Source: Cacajao melanocephalus (Eukaryota > Chordata > Mammalia > Primates > Pitheciidae). From it: 64,000 bases of DNA. The notes beneath the pieces were generated by a model that had not been told where the DNA came from, did no database searches, and worked only from the letters and a program-made list of their open reading frames with translations. The stretch spans positions 1 to 64,000 of the forward strand of contig CAUYLG010075569.1 of the NCBI GenBank assembly GCA_963573385.1, written 5' to 3'. Position numbers and translations under genes: made by a program. Positions within the stretch are counted from its first letter, which is position 1; each line of letters begins with the position of its first letter. Positions 11,334 through 24,560 of the stretch are shown piece after piece.

Positions 11334-13330
11334 AATGTCATTGGCCCTTGCCCTCTCTCCACACTGGTATAAGTGACAATATGCTTGTTCTTACATGGTG
11401 AGAGCTCTATTGTCTGCCAGCTCTTGGATTCTATCTGAACAACTCTGAGGCCCAGGGAAAATATTTTGTATTTTCCCATGTCATTCCGGTCAAGTAGATT
11501 TTATAAGACTGACCTGGAGCTTTCTGCCTCAATACCTTCATCTGATATTCCTTCTCTGGCCACCTCATTCACAGGGAAAATCAAGGCCTTGCCCTGTTTT
11601 TGGCCTGTAGCACTGACTCTCTTCTACCCTCAGTTACTCGGCTCTTCTCAAAGATGCTTCATCCACTCCTCTCCCGGGAACCCCCAGCTTCTCTGCCTTC
11701 ATCCATCTTTTATTCCTTCCTATCTCTCCAGCCCAGGCAATCTTTACGTAAGTATTGGCTGTGAGGATGATGAATTATACCTGACCAGTTAAATACCATT
11801 CTGAATCTTTTCTTTTGTCCCTAGGTCACCTAGATCTGTCACTTTCTCTCGCTGCATTCTGCTGGAATGGAATCAGCTTCCTATATACAGGAGGTCAGTA
11901 GACTAATAGGACACATTCCTGAAAAAGGACCACAATGGTTAATAACATAACAAAACATTCCCCCCACATATGACTTATCAAAATACAACAATGTCTTTTA
12001 AAGACACAAACTATGTGTTGTTAAACCAGATTGCCACAGAATGTAACCTAATCTATCTTAAGTGTTTCATAATTCCTTTTCTTAAATTTAAGAACACATT
12101 AGTATATAAACTAATGTGCACATACACATTAGTATATAAACTATTGAGTAATGTATATTTGTCTTTCTAGAAATAGATATAAACGTATCTCACACACTGA
12201 CACACAAACAACCCACATACAAATGAATGTAGCTAAGGGCCTAGGATACATCATGGATATTAACCTAAAATAAAGACTGAAGTGATCCTTTTTGTACAAG
12301 GCATTCTTCTAGTTCTTCAAAGACCATACATGGCTGAATTCTTTATTTGGCAAACATTTCAGCTATGTGTCAAATCTTGAGAATCAAGCCAGAAAGCAGC
12401 ACAGCAATCCTGCCCACGCAGGCAGACTCCTACATCTGCAGATTTTGGAGAAGCACAGGGGCAAGACATACTTTATCCAAGAGGTCAAGCAGGCACTGAA
12501 CTCAGCCAAAAGTCTACTTCCTGGCTTTATGCAGACAGGGAGGCAATCCTCAATGGTGCATTTTGAAGGAGCATGATCTCTGGTCCCACACGGCTTGAGC
12601 AACAATTCTGCATAACCGCGGAGCCCAGCCTGCACCCCTTACCCACTGTGGATTCTAAGTAGCAGAATTGCCTGTCCAGAAAATGCATCTTCTGACCACC
12701 TAAGCAGAAGCCATTGTGGTACCTAGCCAGCCAACATCAGAGCAAACACAAGGGCTCAGCCAACTACTGATCTCACAAGCACTACAGGCTGGGTGGTCAC
12801 CAGCTGGCCCTTCCAGGACTACAGGTGGGATAGGGAGGAACACTCTATCACTGCCAAAGAGCACCTGTAAAGACCTGAATTTACCTTTTTCTGACATGGA
12901 AAGCTGCAAAAGGACTTTGAGTAGGCAAATGAAAATGTCATATTTGGATTCTGGAAGTTAAATCTAATACCAAAGTAGACAATAGTCTGCACATTTCTTG
13001 GGCTTTTTCTAAAAAATATATTTATTTGAGGACATGTAATACAAAAGAGAATTTATTTTATTTCCAAATGTTCTTAAATCCATTATTTTTCTCTACGTAG
13101 TAAGGAATTAATAAATAGGAAGACAAGATGGCAGTGTGGCATGGTCTGTTTTGTCATTAAAAACTTTATTTTTAATTTACTGTCAGACTCTAGAAAAAGT
13201 GTTTTGAGTGTTCTTAAGGAGCAGTAAATTTTCAGAGTTTTAAAATAACTTGTGGATTTCATTTTTTGGAAATAGCAATAGATTCTTAGTAGGTTCTATT
13301 AAATTGGTAAGTCACTATGCCATCTTATAG
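11334..13330. other. Unassigned sequence
   Basis: Reading frames up to 108 codons (11466-11792, plus) have no recognisable domain and no supporting context. The stretch 12360-12960 is somewhat GC-richer and has overlapping frames on both strands; I see no splice-bounded exon that I would defend. A small tandem duplication at 12094-12143 is listed separately. Confidence 0.45.
12094..12143. repeat. Tandem duplication, 30-bp period
   Basis: ACACATTAGTATATAAACTA occurs at 12094-12113 and again, identically, at 12124-12143. The unit itself contains a near-palindrome around AGTATATAAACT. Confidence 0.9.
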
Positions 13331-13334
13331 ACTA

Positions 13335-13520
13335 TCTATTATGTGGCTAGCACCTTATTTTATTATTTTTATATTATACTAATAATTTTTTGTCACTTTT
13401 CTTCCCATTTCACAGATTAAAAATAAGTCCTAGTTACTTCCCAGTGAAACACAATCAGGAAAGGATAGAGATCAAGTATTTCAAATACCAAGTCCATTTC
13501 TCTTTCCGTTAAACTAAGTT
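13335..13520 (+). repeat. MIR element fragment
   Basis: CTATTATGTGGCTAGCACCT then CTTCCCATTTCACAGATTAA follow the MIR order (actatgtgccaggcactg ... ccattttacagatgagg), with a plausible spacing. Confidence 0.65.
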
Positions 13521-13834
13521 GACTCACTAAGCTAGGAGACGACTGGGAAGTTATTGTTCTGTGACATTATAGTGAAGCTCTCTTTGTTCATATCCAAATC
13601 TAGGAGACATTTCAAATAAACAGAAACCATGAAATCAGAAGATGTCAATAAAGATTGTTTATTTAATGAACCAATTACATTGAATGAAGTGTTACATAGC
13701 AGATATTTTATCTGGCATAATTTCCCACATCCCCAGAGAAATTCATTTGTTTAGAGATGTTTTTCCTTATTAAAACTACAGTCCATGCATATTATACCAC
13801 GAATCCATCTTATGAGTATGTGTGTTGATATTCT

Positions 13835-14150
13835 CCATCAAACACTAGCTCATCTTTCAAAACTCATACCATTTATTATCTCTTTGAGACTTTCCTGACC
13901 TATCAACACTGATGACTCCCTCTTTGTACTTCCATTGTTCCCTTTAGAAAAGCCTATGACAGCAATTCTAATGAATGTTTGAATGCATTTCTCTTGAAAT
14001 TTGTTTCCCTCATCTGACCCAGAGTTACTTGAAGAAGGCAAATTTATCACTTTATCTCTACTTTCTCAAATTTAGCACAGAAACATACACAGAAAAAATA
14101 CACAGCAGGTATTTTTTAAATACATTTTTTTCTTCAAAGCCCAAATACTT
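13835..14150 (+). repeat. L2 LINE 3' fragment
   Basis: CTTTGAGACTTTCCTGACCT, a diverged middle, and GTTACTTGAAGAAGGCAAAT...TTTAGCACAGAAAC match the L2 3' end order (gaggccttccctgacca ... taagctccatgagggcag ... cctagcacagtgcc). Confidence 0.7.
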
Positions 14151-14254
14151 CTGAGGAATTAAATACAAATTTCAATCTAATTATCATTTGTTTCAAAACA
14201 GTGTCATTTTGCTGGTCTCTTTATTATTATGCTGAATTAAAATCTTATTCAAAA

Positions 14255-14345
14255 ATTAAACCATATGTACTGAGTATATATGTTGTGCTAGGCACAGCAC
14301 TTACTTTATCTCTGCTGATTTTAGTCTAGCAATTTTAGATGATTT
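14255..14345 (+). repeat. MIR-like fragment
   Basis: GTACTGAGTATATATGTTGTGCTAGGCACAGCACTTACTTTATCTC is the MIR tactatgtgccaggcactg...ctttacat segment in decayed form. Confidence 0.55.
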
Positions 14346-14797
14346 CATTTTTAACCAGTCTTTCGATTTGTGACAAGTGTGCACGCATGCGCAAGTGTGT
14401 GTAGGAAACTGAGGCCGTCTGTAGGCTGCAGGACTCCATGTTTGCCAAAAGTTCTTCCTGATTTTTCTCTCTTGCTCTTCTCTGCCTTGATATGAACACC
14501 TAGAAATCCCTCAGGTCAGCCTTGCTGAGCTGAAGATGTGGCAGCATGTGTGCAGTGGAGGACACATTCATCTTGTTAATCAAACTTGTTTATGACTTTG
14601 ACGTGTATCCAGTGCATTGAATTTTCTTCCTTTACATTCATGGTTCTGTTCCCTGATCTCACTATGATAACGCTGGGCACAGCCTTCCTTAGTCCACACG
14701 GAATGGGGCTCTTGGGCCCAACAGGTGTCTGAACAGACTGAATCTGCCAGGGCAGAAATTCTAGTGACTGAACTTTCTGTGACAGAGATGTGGCTCT
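14346..14797. other. Unassigned sequence
   Basis: No gene or repeat recognised. It includes an alternating purine-pyrimidine patch GTGTGCACGCATGCGCAAGTG near 14377-14397. Confidence 0.5.
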
Positions 14798-14800
14798 TTC

Positions 14801-15110
14801 TTTTTTTTTTTTTTTTTTTGGCGACCGAGTCTCACACTTTCACCCAGGAGGCTGGAGTGCAGTGCACAATCTTGACTCACTGCAACCTCTGCCTCCTGGG
14901 TTCAAGCCATTCTCCTGCCTCAACCTCCTGAGTAGCTGGGATTACATAGTGCACCACCACCACTGGCTATTTTTTTTTTTTTTGTATTTTTAGTAAAGAC
15001 AGGGTTTTGCCAGTTGACCAGGCTGGTCTCGAACTCCTGACCTCAGGTGATCCATCCACCTCAGCCTCCCAAAATGCTGGGATTACAGACGTAAGCCACC
15101 GTGCCCGACC
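14801..15110 (-). mobile_element. Alu SINE (AluS type), antisense
   Basis: Starts with a T-run (the A-tail on the other strand), carries both monomers with the internal A-rich linker at about 14970-14990, and ends with GTAAGCCACCGTGCCCGACC. The block CTGGTCTCGAACTCCTGACCTCAGGTGATCC is the AluS rather than the AluY form. Short similar words AGATGTGGCTC (left) and AGATGGCTC (right) may be a decayed TSD. Minus-strand B-box/A-box remnants are mutated. Confidence 0.95.
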
Positions 15111-15124
15111 AAGATGGCTCATTT

Positions 15125-15400
15125 TTAAAAACATCTTATGTGCCAGCCCTTAGCCAGACGTTATGAAGAGTAATGAATCAGACAAGATTTCTGCCCTCTA
15201 AAGTCTAGTTGAGGAGAAAGAGGCAGGTTCCTTCTATCTTTCTTGGTGAACACAGTGATGAAACTGTGCACAGAACATTAGAGACATCAACAGTGGGTCT
15301 GACCTACAAAGCCCTAGAGAAGATGCCTGGTGAAATGGAGGCCTGAGCTTAGTACTGAGAGTTAAGGGAAAAAAAAAAAAAAAGCTATCCTTATGAAAAA
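15125..15400 (+). repeat. L2 LINE fragment
   Basis: TTATGTGCCAGCCCTTAGCC, then TCTGCCCTCTAAAGTCTAGT, then GAGGCCTGAGCTTAGTACTG follow the L2 order gtgccaggcactgtgcta, ccctgccctcaaggagctcacagtctagt, gatgcctgagctgagtcttg. An A-run lies at about 15369-15383. Confidence 0.6.
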
Positions 15401-15509
15401 GGGCAGAAGGAGTATGGGGAAAGCCTAATAGAATAAATATGTGAGACAAAGAAAGGAATAGGAAGCTATATAATGTGTGCTATCAGAACCACAGTTTATG
15501 CTGATAGTA

Positions 15510-15870
15510 TGAGTCAGTGTTCTCTTCATTATTCTGCAGTAACAAACAACTCCAAGACCCACGAAGGTTTAGACCTTCTCTTACATTTTATATCAACCGT
15601 AGTCACTATGTGCTGACTCCAGCAGCTATGACTTAATTTCATGCATCTTCATTATGCTGGGATCTGGGTTAAAGAGGCAGCTTCTGCCTGAAACATGTTA
15701 TTCTCATGGCAATGATTCTTAACAGCTTCTGCCCAAGCACCAAGCAAATGTTGCTTTCTGTCATCATTAGCCAGATCACGTCACCTGACGAAGTCTGACA
15801 TTAAGAACAAGGAAAAGAATTATCTTCCAACAGGAATCTCATGGCAAAGGAAAGGGATACCCATTCACCT
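15510..15870 (-). repeat. Ancient LTR-like relic, antisense
   Basis: TTCTGCAGTAACAAACAACTCCAAGACCC followed by TTATGCTGGGATCTGGGTTAAAGAGGCAGCTTCTGCCTG and ATTAGCCAGATCACGTCACC resembles an old MLT/ERVL-type LTR seen elsewhere in mammals (cgtaacaaa-taccccaaaa ... ctcacatggc). The family could not be fixed. Confidence 0.45.
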
Positions 15871-15996
15871 TAAAGGGAAGGCAGGAAATCCCTGGGAAGA
15901 ACAGCAATAAAAATAAGGTGATTTTCCTACAAAGAATGGATGCCCCTGTGAACCAAAGTAAGGGCAGAACTTCCATCTCGGTGGCTCCTGGGACCC

Positions 15997-16420
15997 TGTA
16001 TGAGTCAATTCAGGCTGCTATAACAAAAGCAAACAAACAAAAAACATAGACTGTGCAGCTATAAACCACAGACATTTATTTTCATACAGTTCTGAAGGCT
16101 GCAAAGTCCAAGATACACTTTCATCTGATTGCATTTTTGGTGAGGTCTCTCTTCCTGGTTTGCAGATAGCTGCCTTCTCACTGTGTCCTCACAAGGCATT
16201 GACTTGGTGTGTGCATGGAGAGAGAGGGAGAGAGGAAGCTCTGTGGTGTCTCCTCTTTCGGGAACATGAATCCTTATCAGATCAGTGCTGCACTTTTCTT
16301 CATTAACTTCATTTAACTTCATTTCTTTCCTCACAGGCCTCGTCTCCGAACACAGCCCCACTGGGGTTTAAGACTTCAACATATGAATTTGGGAGGGACA
16401 CAAGTATTCAGTCTATCACA
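15997..16420 (-). mobile_element. MLT1-type MaLR solo LTR, antisense
   Basis: Begins TGTATGAGTCAATTCAGGCTGCTATAACAAAA, continues with TTCTGAAGGCTGCAAAGTCC, TCTCTTCCTGGTTTGCAGAT, TCACTGTGTCCTCACAAGGC, and ends CTTCAACATATGAATTTGGG...TCAGTCTATCACA. These are the ordered MLT1 landmarks read from the opposite strand, with TG and CA ends. An ORF on the minus strand is inside the LTR and not a gene. Confidence 0.9.
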
Positions 16421-18168
<1,748 letters not shown>

Positions 18169-19095
18169 TTTTTTTGCTTTTTAATAGTAATCGCAAAGCC
18201 ATGTAGTTCGCTGAGACAGGAAGGAATATGGTACTGTGGTTATAACATCATTTCAACAACTAGAAGATGGTCTCTACTCATCCTCTACCAGTCACCAGAG
18301 AGAACTTTCTAAAGCTGACACAGCCTCTCCTCTGTGTGGAACCCTGCAGCAGAGCTGTGCTTTACTCCATAAGGTGCACATGCCTTTTCTTAGAGTCTAA
18401 GACCCTCTGAGAGCAGGTGGTCCACGCGACTCCATCTGCCTCTGCTTCACCATTCATCCCTTAGCACGGCTTGCTGCCCAGGAAAGTGGGTCTCCCCAAA
18501 CATTGCCTTTATGGGACTTAATGGCCCTGAAGGAGCATGTACAGGATTTAAGGCTAAAATGTGTAAGTTCAAAAAGGAGTATAGATCATAGAGAACTAAA
18601 TTACTAATAAGGAAAGGGGACCAGAAAACAGCCTGTCAGCACTACCACACATTCAAATAATGTCTGATGTGCACGCTATTTTGAGGGGAAAAACCTTGAA
18701 GAAAAACAAACATGCACTTCCCAGCTGAGACAATGCACTATGAAACAGGAATACCAAATATGGGACATTGAAATAACCTTAACTTGACTCGAGAGAAAAG
18801 AGATTAGAGCCAAAGAGACCAGGAAGAAAACAAGCCCCTCCCCACCTCAAGCTCTCAATAATCTTCCCTTCTACTGCACTTCTATTTCATTTGAAACCCT
18901 AAAACCAGGGAAGTTCAGCTGAGAGGTGGGCTCAAGTCACACAGTTCTCATGTAGCAGGACTAGAAGGGGAACCTCTCCTGAGCCAGCCACTCATCCTTC
19001 CTGGTCACAAAGTCACTCGCCACATCACTGCACTATTCGGTGGGCATAGGCTCATTATACAGCTGTCTAGCACGTAGCATATTTAGAGAGTACTC
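18169..19095. other. Unassigned sequence
   Basis: No gene or repeat recognised. Confidence 0.5.
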
Positions 19096-19099
19096 TAAG

Positions 19100-19332
19100 T
19101 AGAGTGAGTTAGAGATTAAGGTTCTGCATCCAGGCAAACATGGCTTCCAATACCAGCTCCACCCCTTGTGAATGACATCATCTCAGGCAGGCTCTTTCAG
19201 CTCTCCAAATTGCAGTTTTTTAAATTTAAGATGTGGCAACCACACCTCTCTTGACGGGTGGCTGAAGGATTGGAAATTATAGATGGAAAGTGATTTGCAT
19301 TAATTCTTAGCTCACGGTAAATGCTAAATCAT
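19100..19332 (-). repeat. MIR element, antisense
   Basis: GAGATTAAGGTTCTGCATCCAGGCAAACATGGCTTCCAATACCAGCTCC matches the reverse MIR order (agagcacaggctctggagccagactgcctgggttcaaatcc), with a GGATTG...AATTATAGATG...GCTCACGGTAAATGCTAAAT end. Confidence 0.7.
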
Positions 19333-19339
19333 TGGGGGC

Positions 19340-19880
19340 TAGAGTTATGTGTGCTGGATGCATAAATTAATGAACAAACTAATAAGGAGGTAGTCTCTGA
19401 GGTCTCTTCCAGCTCTAACTGTCTCTACGCAGTATCATGACACCTTTGGAGTATTTAAAAGCAAGTCTTTAAAATATGCCTAAATGCCCCAGGAAACTCA
19501 ACATCTGGGCAGGAGGTGAACAAAATGCTGTTGAATATGACTTTTTCCTCTCTAAATTCTAGATGCTGTGATTGATTACCAATTTCCTACTCCCTGGGAT
19601 TTCAGTTGCTGCTGTAATCTGGGATGAAATCACATTGCATCTGAGATGAGTGTAATTAAAAGTCCTCTGAGAGCCCTGACAGGTAGCTTTCTGATAGCTA
19701 CCGTATAAAAGTAGGACTGCATAAAAGCCCCTGCTTTGCCCTAAATTATGGCTCTTCCAGTGCTTTTGTACTTAGTGTATTTTAAACACAGATAATTTTA
19801 CCTCCAACAACTGCTAGCTATATGCTAGCTTATAACATAATAAAAAAGATACACACATTTTATTTTTTTCTGCCTCCAGA
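19340..19880. other. Unique noncoding block
   Basis: No repeat recognised. The part 19560-19800 keeps a balanced, word-rich composition with TGATTGATTACC, TGTAATCTGG and GTGTAATTAAAAG motifs, and the self-complementary pair CTAGCTATATGCTAGC at about 19814-19829. Possible regulatory DNA only by inference. Confidence 0.35.
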
Positions 19881-19884
19881 AATA

Positions 19885-20095
19885 ATAATAGCTATCACTT
19901 ACAGAGTACTACTATATCCCACATAGTTTGTCAAATGTTTTCTATGTAGTATCTCTGATTCTTATTCTAGCCATGTTAGGTCAGAGTGGTTAGATAATTT
20001 CTTACTGTTACTCAGTGAGTACCTTTTAGGATCAAATTTAAAATCCAGTTACTTCTGGCTTCAAAAGCCCCATATTTTCTACTACCCTATACTAT
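19885..20095 (+). repeat. MIR element fragment
   Basis: AGCTATCACTTACAGAGTAC...TATCCCACATAGTTTGTCAA...ATCTCTGATTCTTATTCTAGCC follows MIR (tatttattgagcgcttact ... tcatttaatcctcacaac). Confidence 0.6.
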
Positions 20096-20221
20096 CCCAC
20101 AAATACCTCAAAATGGTAACAATGAGTTGGTTATATATGAGAAGACGTAGTAACTTGGCATCCCAACTCCAAATCTGAGAATTACTTAATGAATAAATTG
20201 AGCCACAGCATTTGACCTGGC

Positions 20222-20415
20222 CAGTGGTTCCCTCAATAAACTATGCACCAACATTTTGTTGCTGCCACTATTCATTTCTTTAATGTACCTTGGCTTCCAC
20301 CTTAGCCCTACAGAGTCAGAATCTCCAGGGACTGATCCTTAAAATCTGTATTTTTATGTAGCTTCCAATGCGATTCTGATGAAACTAATCCAGAGAAAGA
20401 CATAGGATACCACTG
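20222..20415 (+). mobile_element. MER5A-like hAT DNA transposon relic
   Basis: Starts with CAGTGGTTC and ends with ATACCACTG, near-inverted termini of the MER5A family (CAGTGGTTC ... GAACCACTG). Inside, CAGAATCTCCAGGGACTGAT and GCGATTCTGATGAAACTAAT correspond to cagaatctctgggggtggg and ggtgattctgatg. Length 194 bp is close to the usual 189. I could not see a clean 8-bp TSD. Confidence 0.75.
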
Positions 20416-21060
20416 TTTGGTTAAAAGCCACACAACATTTTTAAGTTTGGGTAGTTCTTTTCTTCTCCTACATTTATGATTCTTTTGTTTTCATCTTAAA
20501 GATTTTTTTTAATATGGAGGAGTAAAAGCAAAGACAAAAACAGCTCATTATCTCCTTTCCAAGATATATTACCTTTGACATCTACTGATATATTTAAAAA
20601 ATCATATGCATGTGCATATATATATATATATATTTACAGTACAGAAAGTTCTATATAAAGAGTAAGGTCTTTCCATACCCACTGTTTGCTCTTCTCAAAG
20701 GCCACCACCATAAAAAGTTATATATGAGTATATAGCTTCTTTTTATTTTCACAACAGATTTCTACTATACGTTCCACATCTTGCCATTTTTTTATCCTAG
20801 AAGTTTTTTTGGAGATCTTTTGGTATTTTTACATTGTGTTTGTTTTTTACAGAAAATTCACAGCATTTAAGGATATACCATGATTGATTTACACAGTCTA
20901 ACATTGAAAAGCTCATTGATTTTTGCCAGGCTTTGTATTTTTTGCTGTTTACATTTGACAAAAATGTTGCTTCAAATATTCTACACTGATATTGGTGAAC
21001 ATACACAAAAAGTAATGTTAGGTGAATTCCCTAATTGTGGCATTGCTAAACCAAAAGCTA
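20416..21060. other. Unassigned AT-rich sequence
   Basis: Includes a (TA)n run at about 20616-20632. At 20750-21050 there is a weak similarity to antisense old L1, not called. Confidence 0.4.
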
Positions 21061-21061
21061 A

Positions 21062-21300
21062 GTGCCTTTTAAAATTGGACACATGTTGTCTAATCATCAC
21101 CCAAACATTATGTGAGACTTCCCATATCTTATACACTAACAAGCCTAAGTATCATCAAATATAAGTGAGACTGAGTCATGGTGCCTTTTAAAATTTGACA
21201 CATGTTGTCAAATCATCATCCAAACAATAATATGTGAGGCTTCCCATATTTTCTGCAATCACAAGCCTAAGTATCATCAAATATAACTGAGACTGTCATG
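21062..21300. repeat. Tandem duplication of a ~120-bp unit
   Basis: Unit one is 21062-21180 and unit two 21181-21300. Both start GTGCCTTTTAAAATT, share GACACATGTTGTC, AATCATCA and CAAGCCTAAGTATCATCAAA in the same order, and end GTCATG. They differ by scattered substitutions and small indels, so the event is old. No repeat family is recognised. Confidence 0.95.
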
Positions 21301-21411
21301 AGCTAATAAGGAAGCATGTTCCAAAATTCAGTGAGTAAACTGATGTCTGTTGCCAACATAATAACCAGTATTTTACTAAAAGCTTTTTGACCTCTTTTGT
21401 TGAAACACTGA

Positions 21412-21415
<4 letters not shown>

Positions 21416-21445
<30 letters not shown>
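21416..21445. repeat. (AC)n microsatellite
   Basis: About 13 AC units, followed by TATG/CATG-rich sequence to about 21560. Minus-strand frames through it are CV dipeptide products and not genes. Confidence 0.95.
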
Positions 21446-21448
<3 letters not shown>

Positions 21449-21834
21449 TATACATATGTAGGTATGTATGTATAAGCATATATGTTTTCACACCCCAACA
21501 AATGTGCATGTGCATACTTAGATATGCATGTGTACACATTCATATAGCTGCATGTATGTGTGTGTACAAACACACTATTATGCATGCATTGAATATCATC
21601 AGAAACATACATAAGATATAAATAATTAAAATTTTAAAATAGAAGAGAAAGAGGAACTGGTTTCTTGAGAAAATGATGGACTTTCATTTTCACTCTTTAT
21701 CCTATTGTTCTTTTTGAATTGTATACCACATACATGTATTAGCTGGTCAGAGTAAATGAAATTAAAAGTATTCCAGAAAAGAAGTTATAAACACACTTAG
21801 CCTTTGATTTGACAGTTTATCCTCTGCAAACTTA

Positions 21835-22330
21835 TTTTAAAACTAAACCAAACCAACCATGCAGAATGAAGTATATTTAGAGTTATTCACTGCAGCATTG
21901 CTTATGATAACAAAAGATTAGAAGCCACCTTAATGTACCTCAGTATAGGACTAGTGCCATGAAGATTGCACATACTGAAATGCTCTGCATCATAACAGGG
22001 AATGACTTCGTTTATTATATAATGATGTGGAATGTTCTCAGAGGTATATTGTTAAGTGAATAATGGCACTTTGGCAAGTTGCATAACAGTGGATGTGACA
22101 TTTACCATTTGTATCCAAAAGGAGACAAAAGTCATGGAGGAGGGTGTGCTTGTATGACAAGTATACTATATATAAAAATATATATGACATAAATATAATA
22201 TATAGTATTATACATATGTGTATATACACACACACACGTATGTGTATTTCCTTGTATTAGACTAAAACGCCTCTGAAAAGACACATGAACAATAACTAAT
22301 AGTAGAGAAAACGAAGGATGGCTGCATGGG
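21835..22330 (+). mobile_element. Old L1M fragment, ORF2 3' region
   Basis: TTCACTGCAGCATTGCTTATGATAACAAAAG, ATGATGTGGAATG, AGGTATATTGTTAAGTGAA and ACATTTACCATTTGTAT are the ordered landmarks of the L1 ORF2 end in ancient L1M families. A TA/CA simple repeat (22165-22245) is embedded. No intact frame remains. Confidence 0.75.
22165..22245. repeat. (TA)n/(CA)n simple repeat
   Basis: TATATA words leading to ACACACACAC, within the L1M fragment. Confidence 0.85.
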
Positions 22331-22459
22331 GGAGCATGATCCTTGGTAGAACTCAGCTGAGATGCTATCAGGAGTCTGCCTGGACATTCTGACTGGAGGT
22401 CTAGTTTCAATTCAAGGTGACTTTGTGGAATGAAGTACCCTTCCATCACCTACAAAGTT

Positions 22460-23055
22460 GACATTTTCTATTGATTTTTTTGTGAAGATAAATCTCCACT
22501 TTACTTTCATAGGAGGTTGGTGAGGAGTCATAAACATCCCATTGTTCTTAATTCACACATTTGCAGATGGCTTTTTGGAGACTCTTACTCCCTACATGGT
22601 ATGTGATAGAGAAGTGCGCTGCACTGCAGTTGAATTTCAATCTCCACATACTAGTACTTCTGGGAATTGGAATGCCATTTCCTAAATTAAATGGTAACCC
22701 CCTTTTTGCAAATGATTCATATAACATTTAATGCTTTAAAAGAAGAAATATATATGCTCTTGAAAATACACTTAACTTCTCAGGGCAATAGACAAACACA
22801 TAAACAACACAGAAAAAGCTCACTTTGAGTGAGGTCGTGACAGGTAGGAAAACTCTCCTGTTCGGGGGATTTCACACATGGGTCTCATATATTTAGGCAT
22901 GTTCTTCATAGGCCTTTTTTCACTTCCTTCAATCTCTTCTTGGCCAAGTTCCAGAGAGCTAAATTAATCTTCGGTTTGAGAGATTTTTCACACGTTCGTA
23001 CAGCTCCAGGTCTTAGACATCAAATCCAAACATACTTGTACTTACGCTTTCAACA
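22460..23055. other. Unassigned sequence
   Basis: No gene or clear repeat is visible. Confidence 0.5.
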
Positions 23056-23059
23056 CAAA

Positions 23060-23690
23060 CTGCCACTTAAATTCAATCCATAAACATTTTATTGGCATTT
23101 GTCTTTCCTCTTTCTCTTTTTTCTTCTTCCCTTTTCATTTGTTCTCCTTTCCTTCCATCAATAAAAATGTATTTATTGCTATGTTGTCAGAGATTTCATC
23201 TAGACCCTAAAATTACAAGGATTGTTTTAAGGCACAGAACCTCCATCCAAGGGGCCCAGACTCACAAGAAAGACAACATCACAACCTGTGCTGCAGTGAA
23301 ACATTGCTATGATGGAAGTGCGTCCCCAGGCACCTTCAGAAGAACAAGATGAGGGCAATTATTTCTATGGAGCTAGGAAGGAAAGTGATTCAGGAGTTTA
23401 GGAGTAAGGCAGAGATTCCAATTAGCCAAATCGAAGAGAGGCCCTCCAGGCATTAAGCGTGGGCTTAGAGACATGAAGTGCCATGACTCTTCCAACTAGG
23501 AAACACAGAACAGAGTCAAGTGCATTCATGGGAGAGGGAAGCAGGGAGAAATCGGACGTTGATAGGCTGGGACCAGTTTGTCAAGAATTGCCTGTTTCAT
23601 GGAGGTACATCTGCTTTGGTATTGCTGAGGTTAAGGATGTAGCCACCGCTAGGAGAAAAGTCCTATTTGGAATTCTCTAGGAAGATCGGA
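23060..23690 (+). repeat. L2 LINE fragment
   Basis: TCCATAAACATTTTATTGG, then CTCCATCCAAGGGGCCCAGA, ATTGCTATGATGGAAGTGCG, a diverged aggccctccaggcattaagc-type block, GACATGAAGTGCCATGACTC and GTTGATAGGCTGGGACCAGTTTG follow the L2 order (ccctcaaggagctcacaatc, gctacaatggaggtg, gcattccaggcagagg, gagacatgaaag, gtaggctgggaccagatcat). The 86-codon frame at 23092-23352 lies in this relic. Confidence 0.7.
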
Positions 23691-23699
23691 GATGAGTTC

Positions 23700-24285
23700 T
23701 TAGCAGCCAAGATGAAGGCAGCTTTTAGCTCTTGATAATCCTTCCCCCAAGACCTGCCGTCATCCGCTCCAGCTTGTCTGACATCTGCTAACAAACAGAT
23801 AGCAGCCTTCTGGTAATCTCTTCTCCAGGCACACAGAGACTGTTGTTCTCACCTCTTATCACCGGAAGCCCTATCACCTCCTCATCAGCCCACCCTGCCA
23901 GGTTCTCCTCTCCCCTCAGCTAAAGAGAATTTTTCTTCCTTGGTTTTCAGACTGGGGGAAATTTTGTCACTTCTTCTAGAGTAGAAAGGCCTAGAAGTCA
24001 AGGGCTAGAAACTCCGGTAGAAATAATTCTCTAGTTGGAGCCTCTTGGCGTTTATACTAGAAAATGTGTTAATGTTTTCCCTTTGCCTCTACTCCTCAAA
24101 TTCCTGTTATGCCAAAGTAGGTCATGATTATTACTTCTAGAAATTGGAAATGTGGATACACATCCTAAAAAACACAAGCTAGAATACTGCTATGTACTAA
24201 AACACTCTTCTCAATGTAAACATTTCTAAACAAATAAACATGCTTTAATTTCTTTTGCATTGTTTTTAGTCCGTACACTAAGAAG
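23700..24285. other. Unassigned sequence
   Basis: No gene or named repeat. 23700-23930 is locally GC-richer. Confidence 0.45.
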
Positions 24286-24289
24286 CTTA

Positions 24290-24560
24290 TATATCCACAT
24301 AAGACAATGTTGAAACCTCTAGAAATTTGCCCTAAGACAGTAACTGGATTGCAATCAAAGCCATGAATGCTAGCTTGTTCAGTCAATGTTACCAAAAGCA
24401 GGGAAAAATAGAAAACATCCTAAATTTCTACCTATTGTTGAGGATAGTTGATTTTCATGTACCCACTAAAAATTATAGTTTGGGAAAACAATGACAACAT
24501 AATTTCAAATGAAGGAGTGGAAAACAGTAGCACGTATAATATTAAAAACACAGCATGGAA
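24290..24560 (+). repeat. Possible ancient L1M relic
   Basis: The order CCTAAATTTCTACCTATTGT...CATGTACCCACTAAAAATTATAGT resembles the L1 ORF2 end (aaatgtccatcaataggg ... atgcagctattaaaaataat). Weak. Confidence 0.35.
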
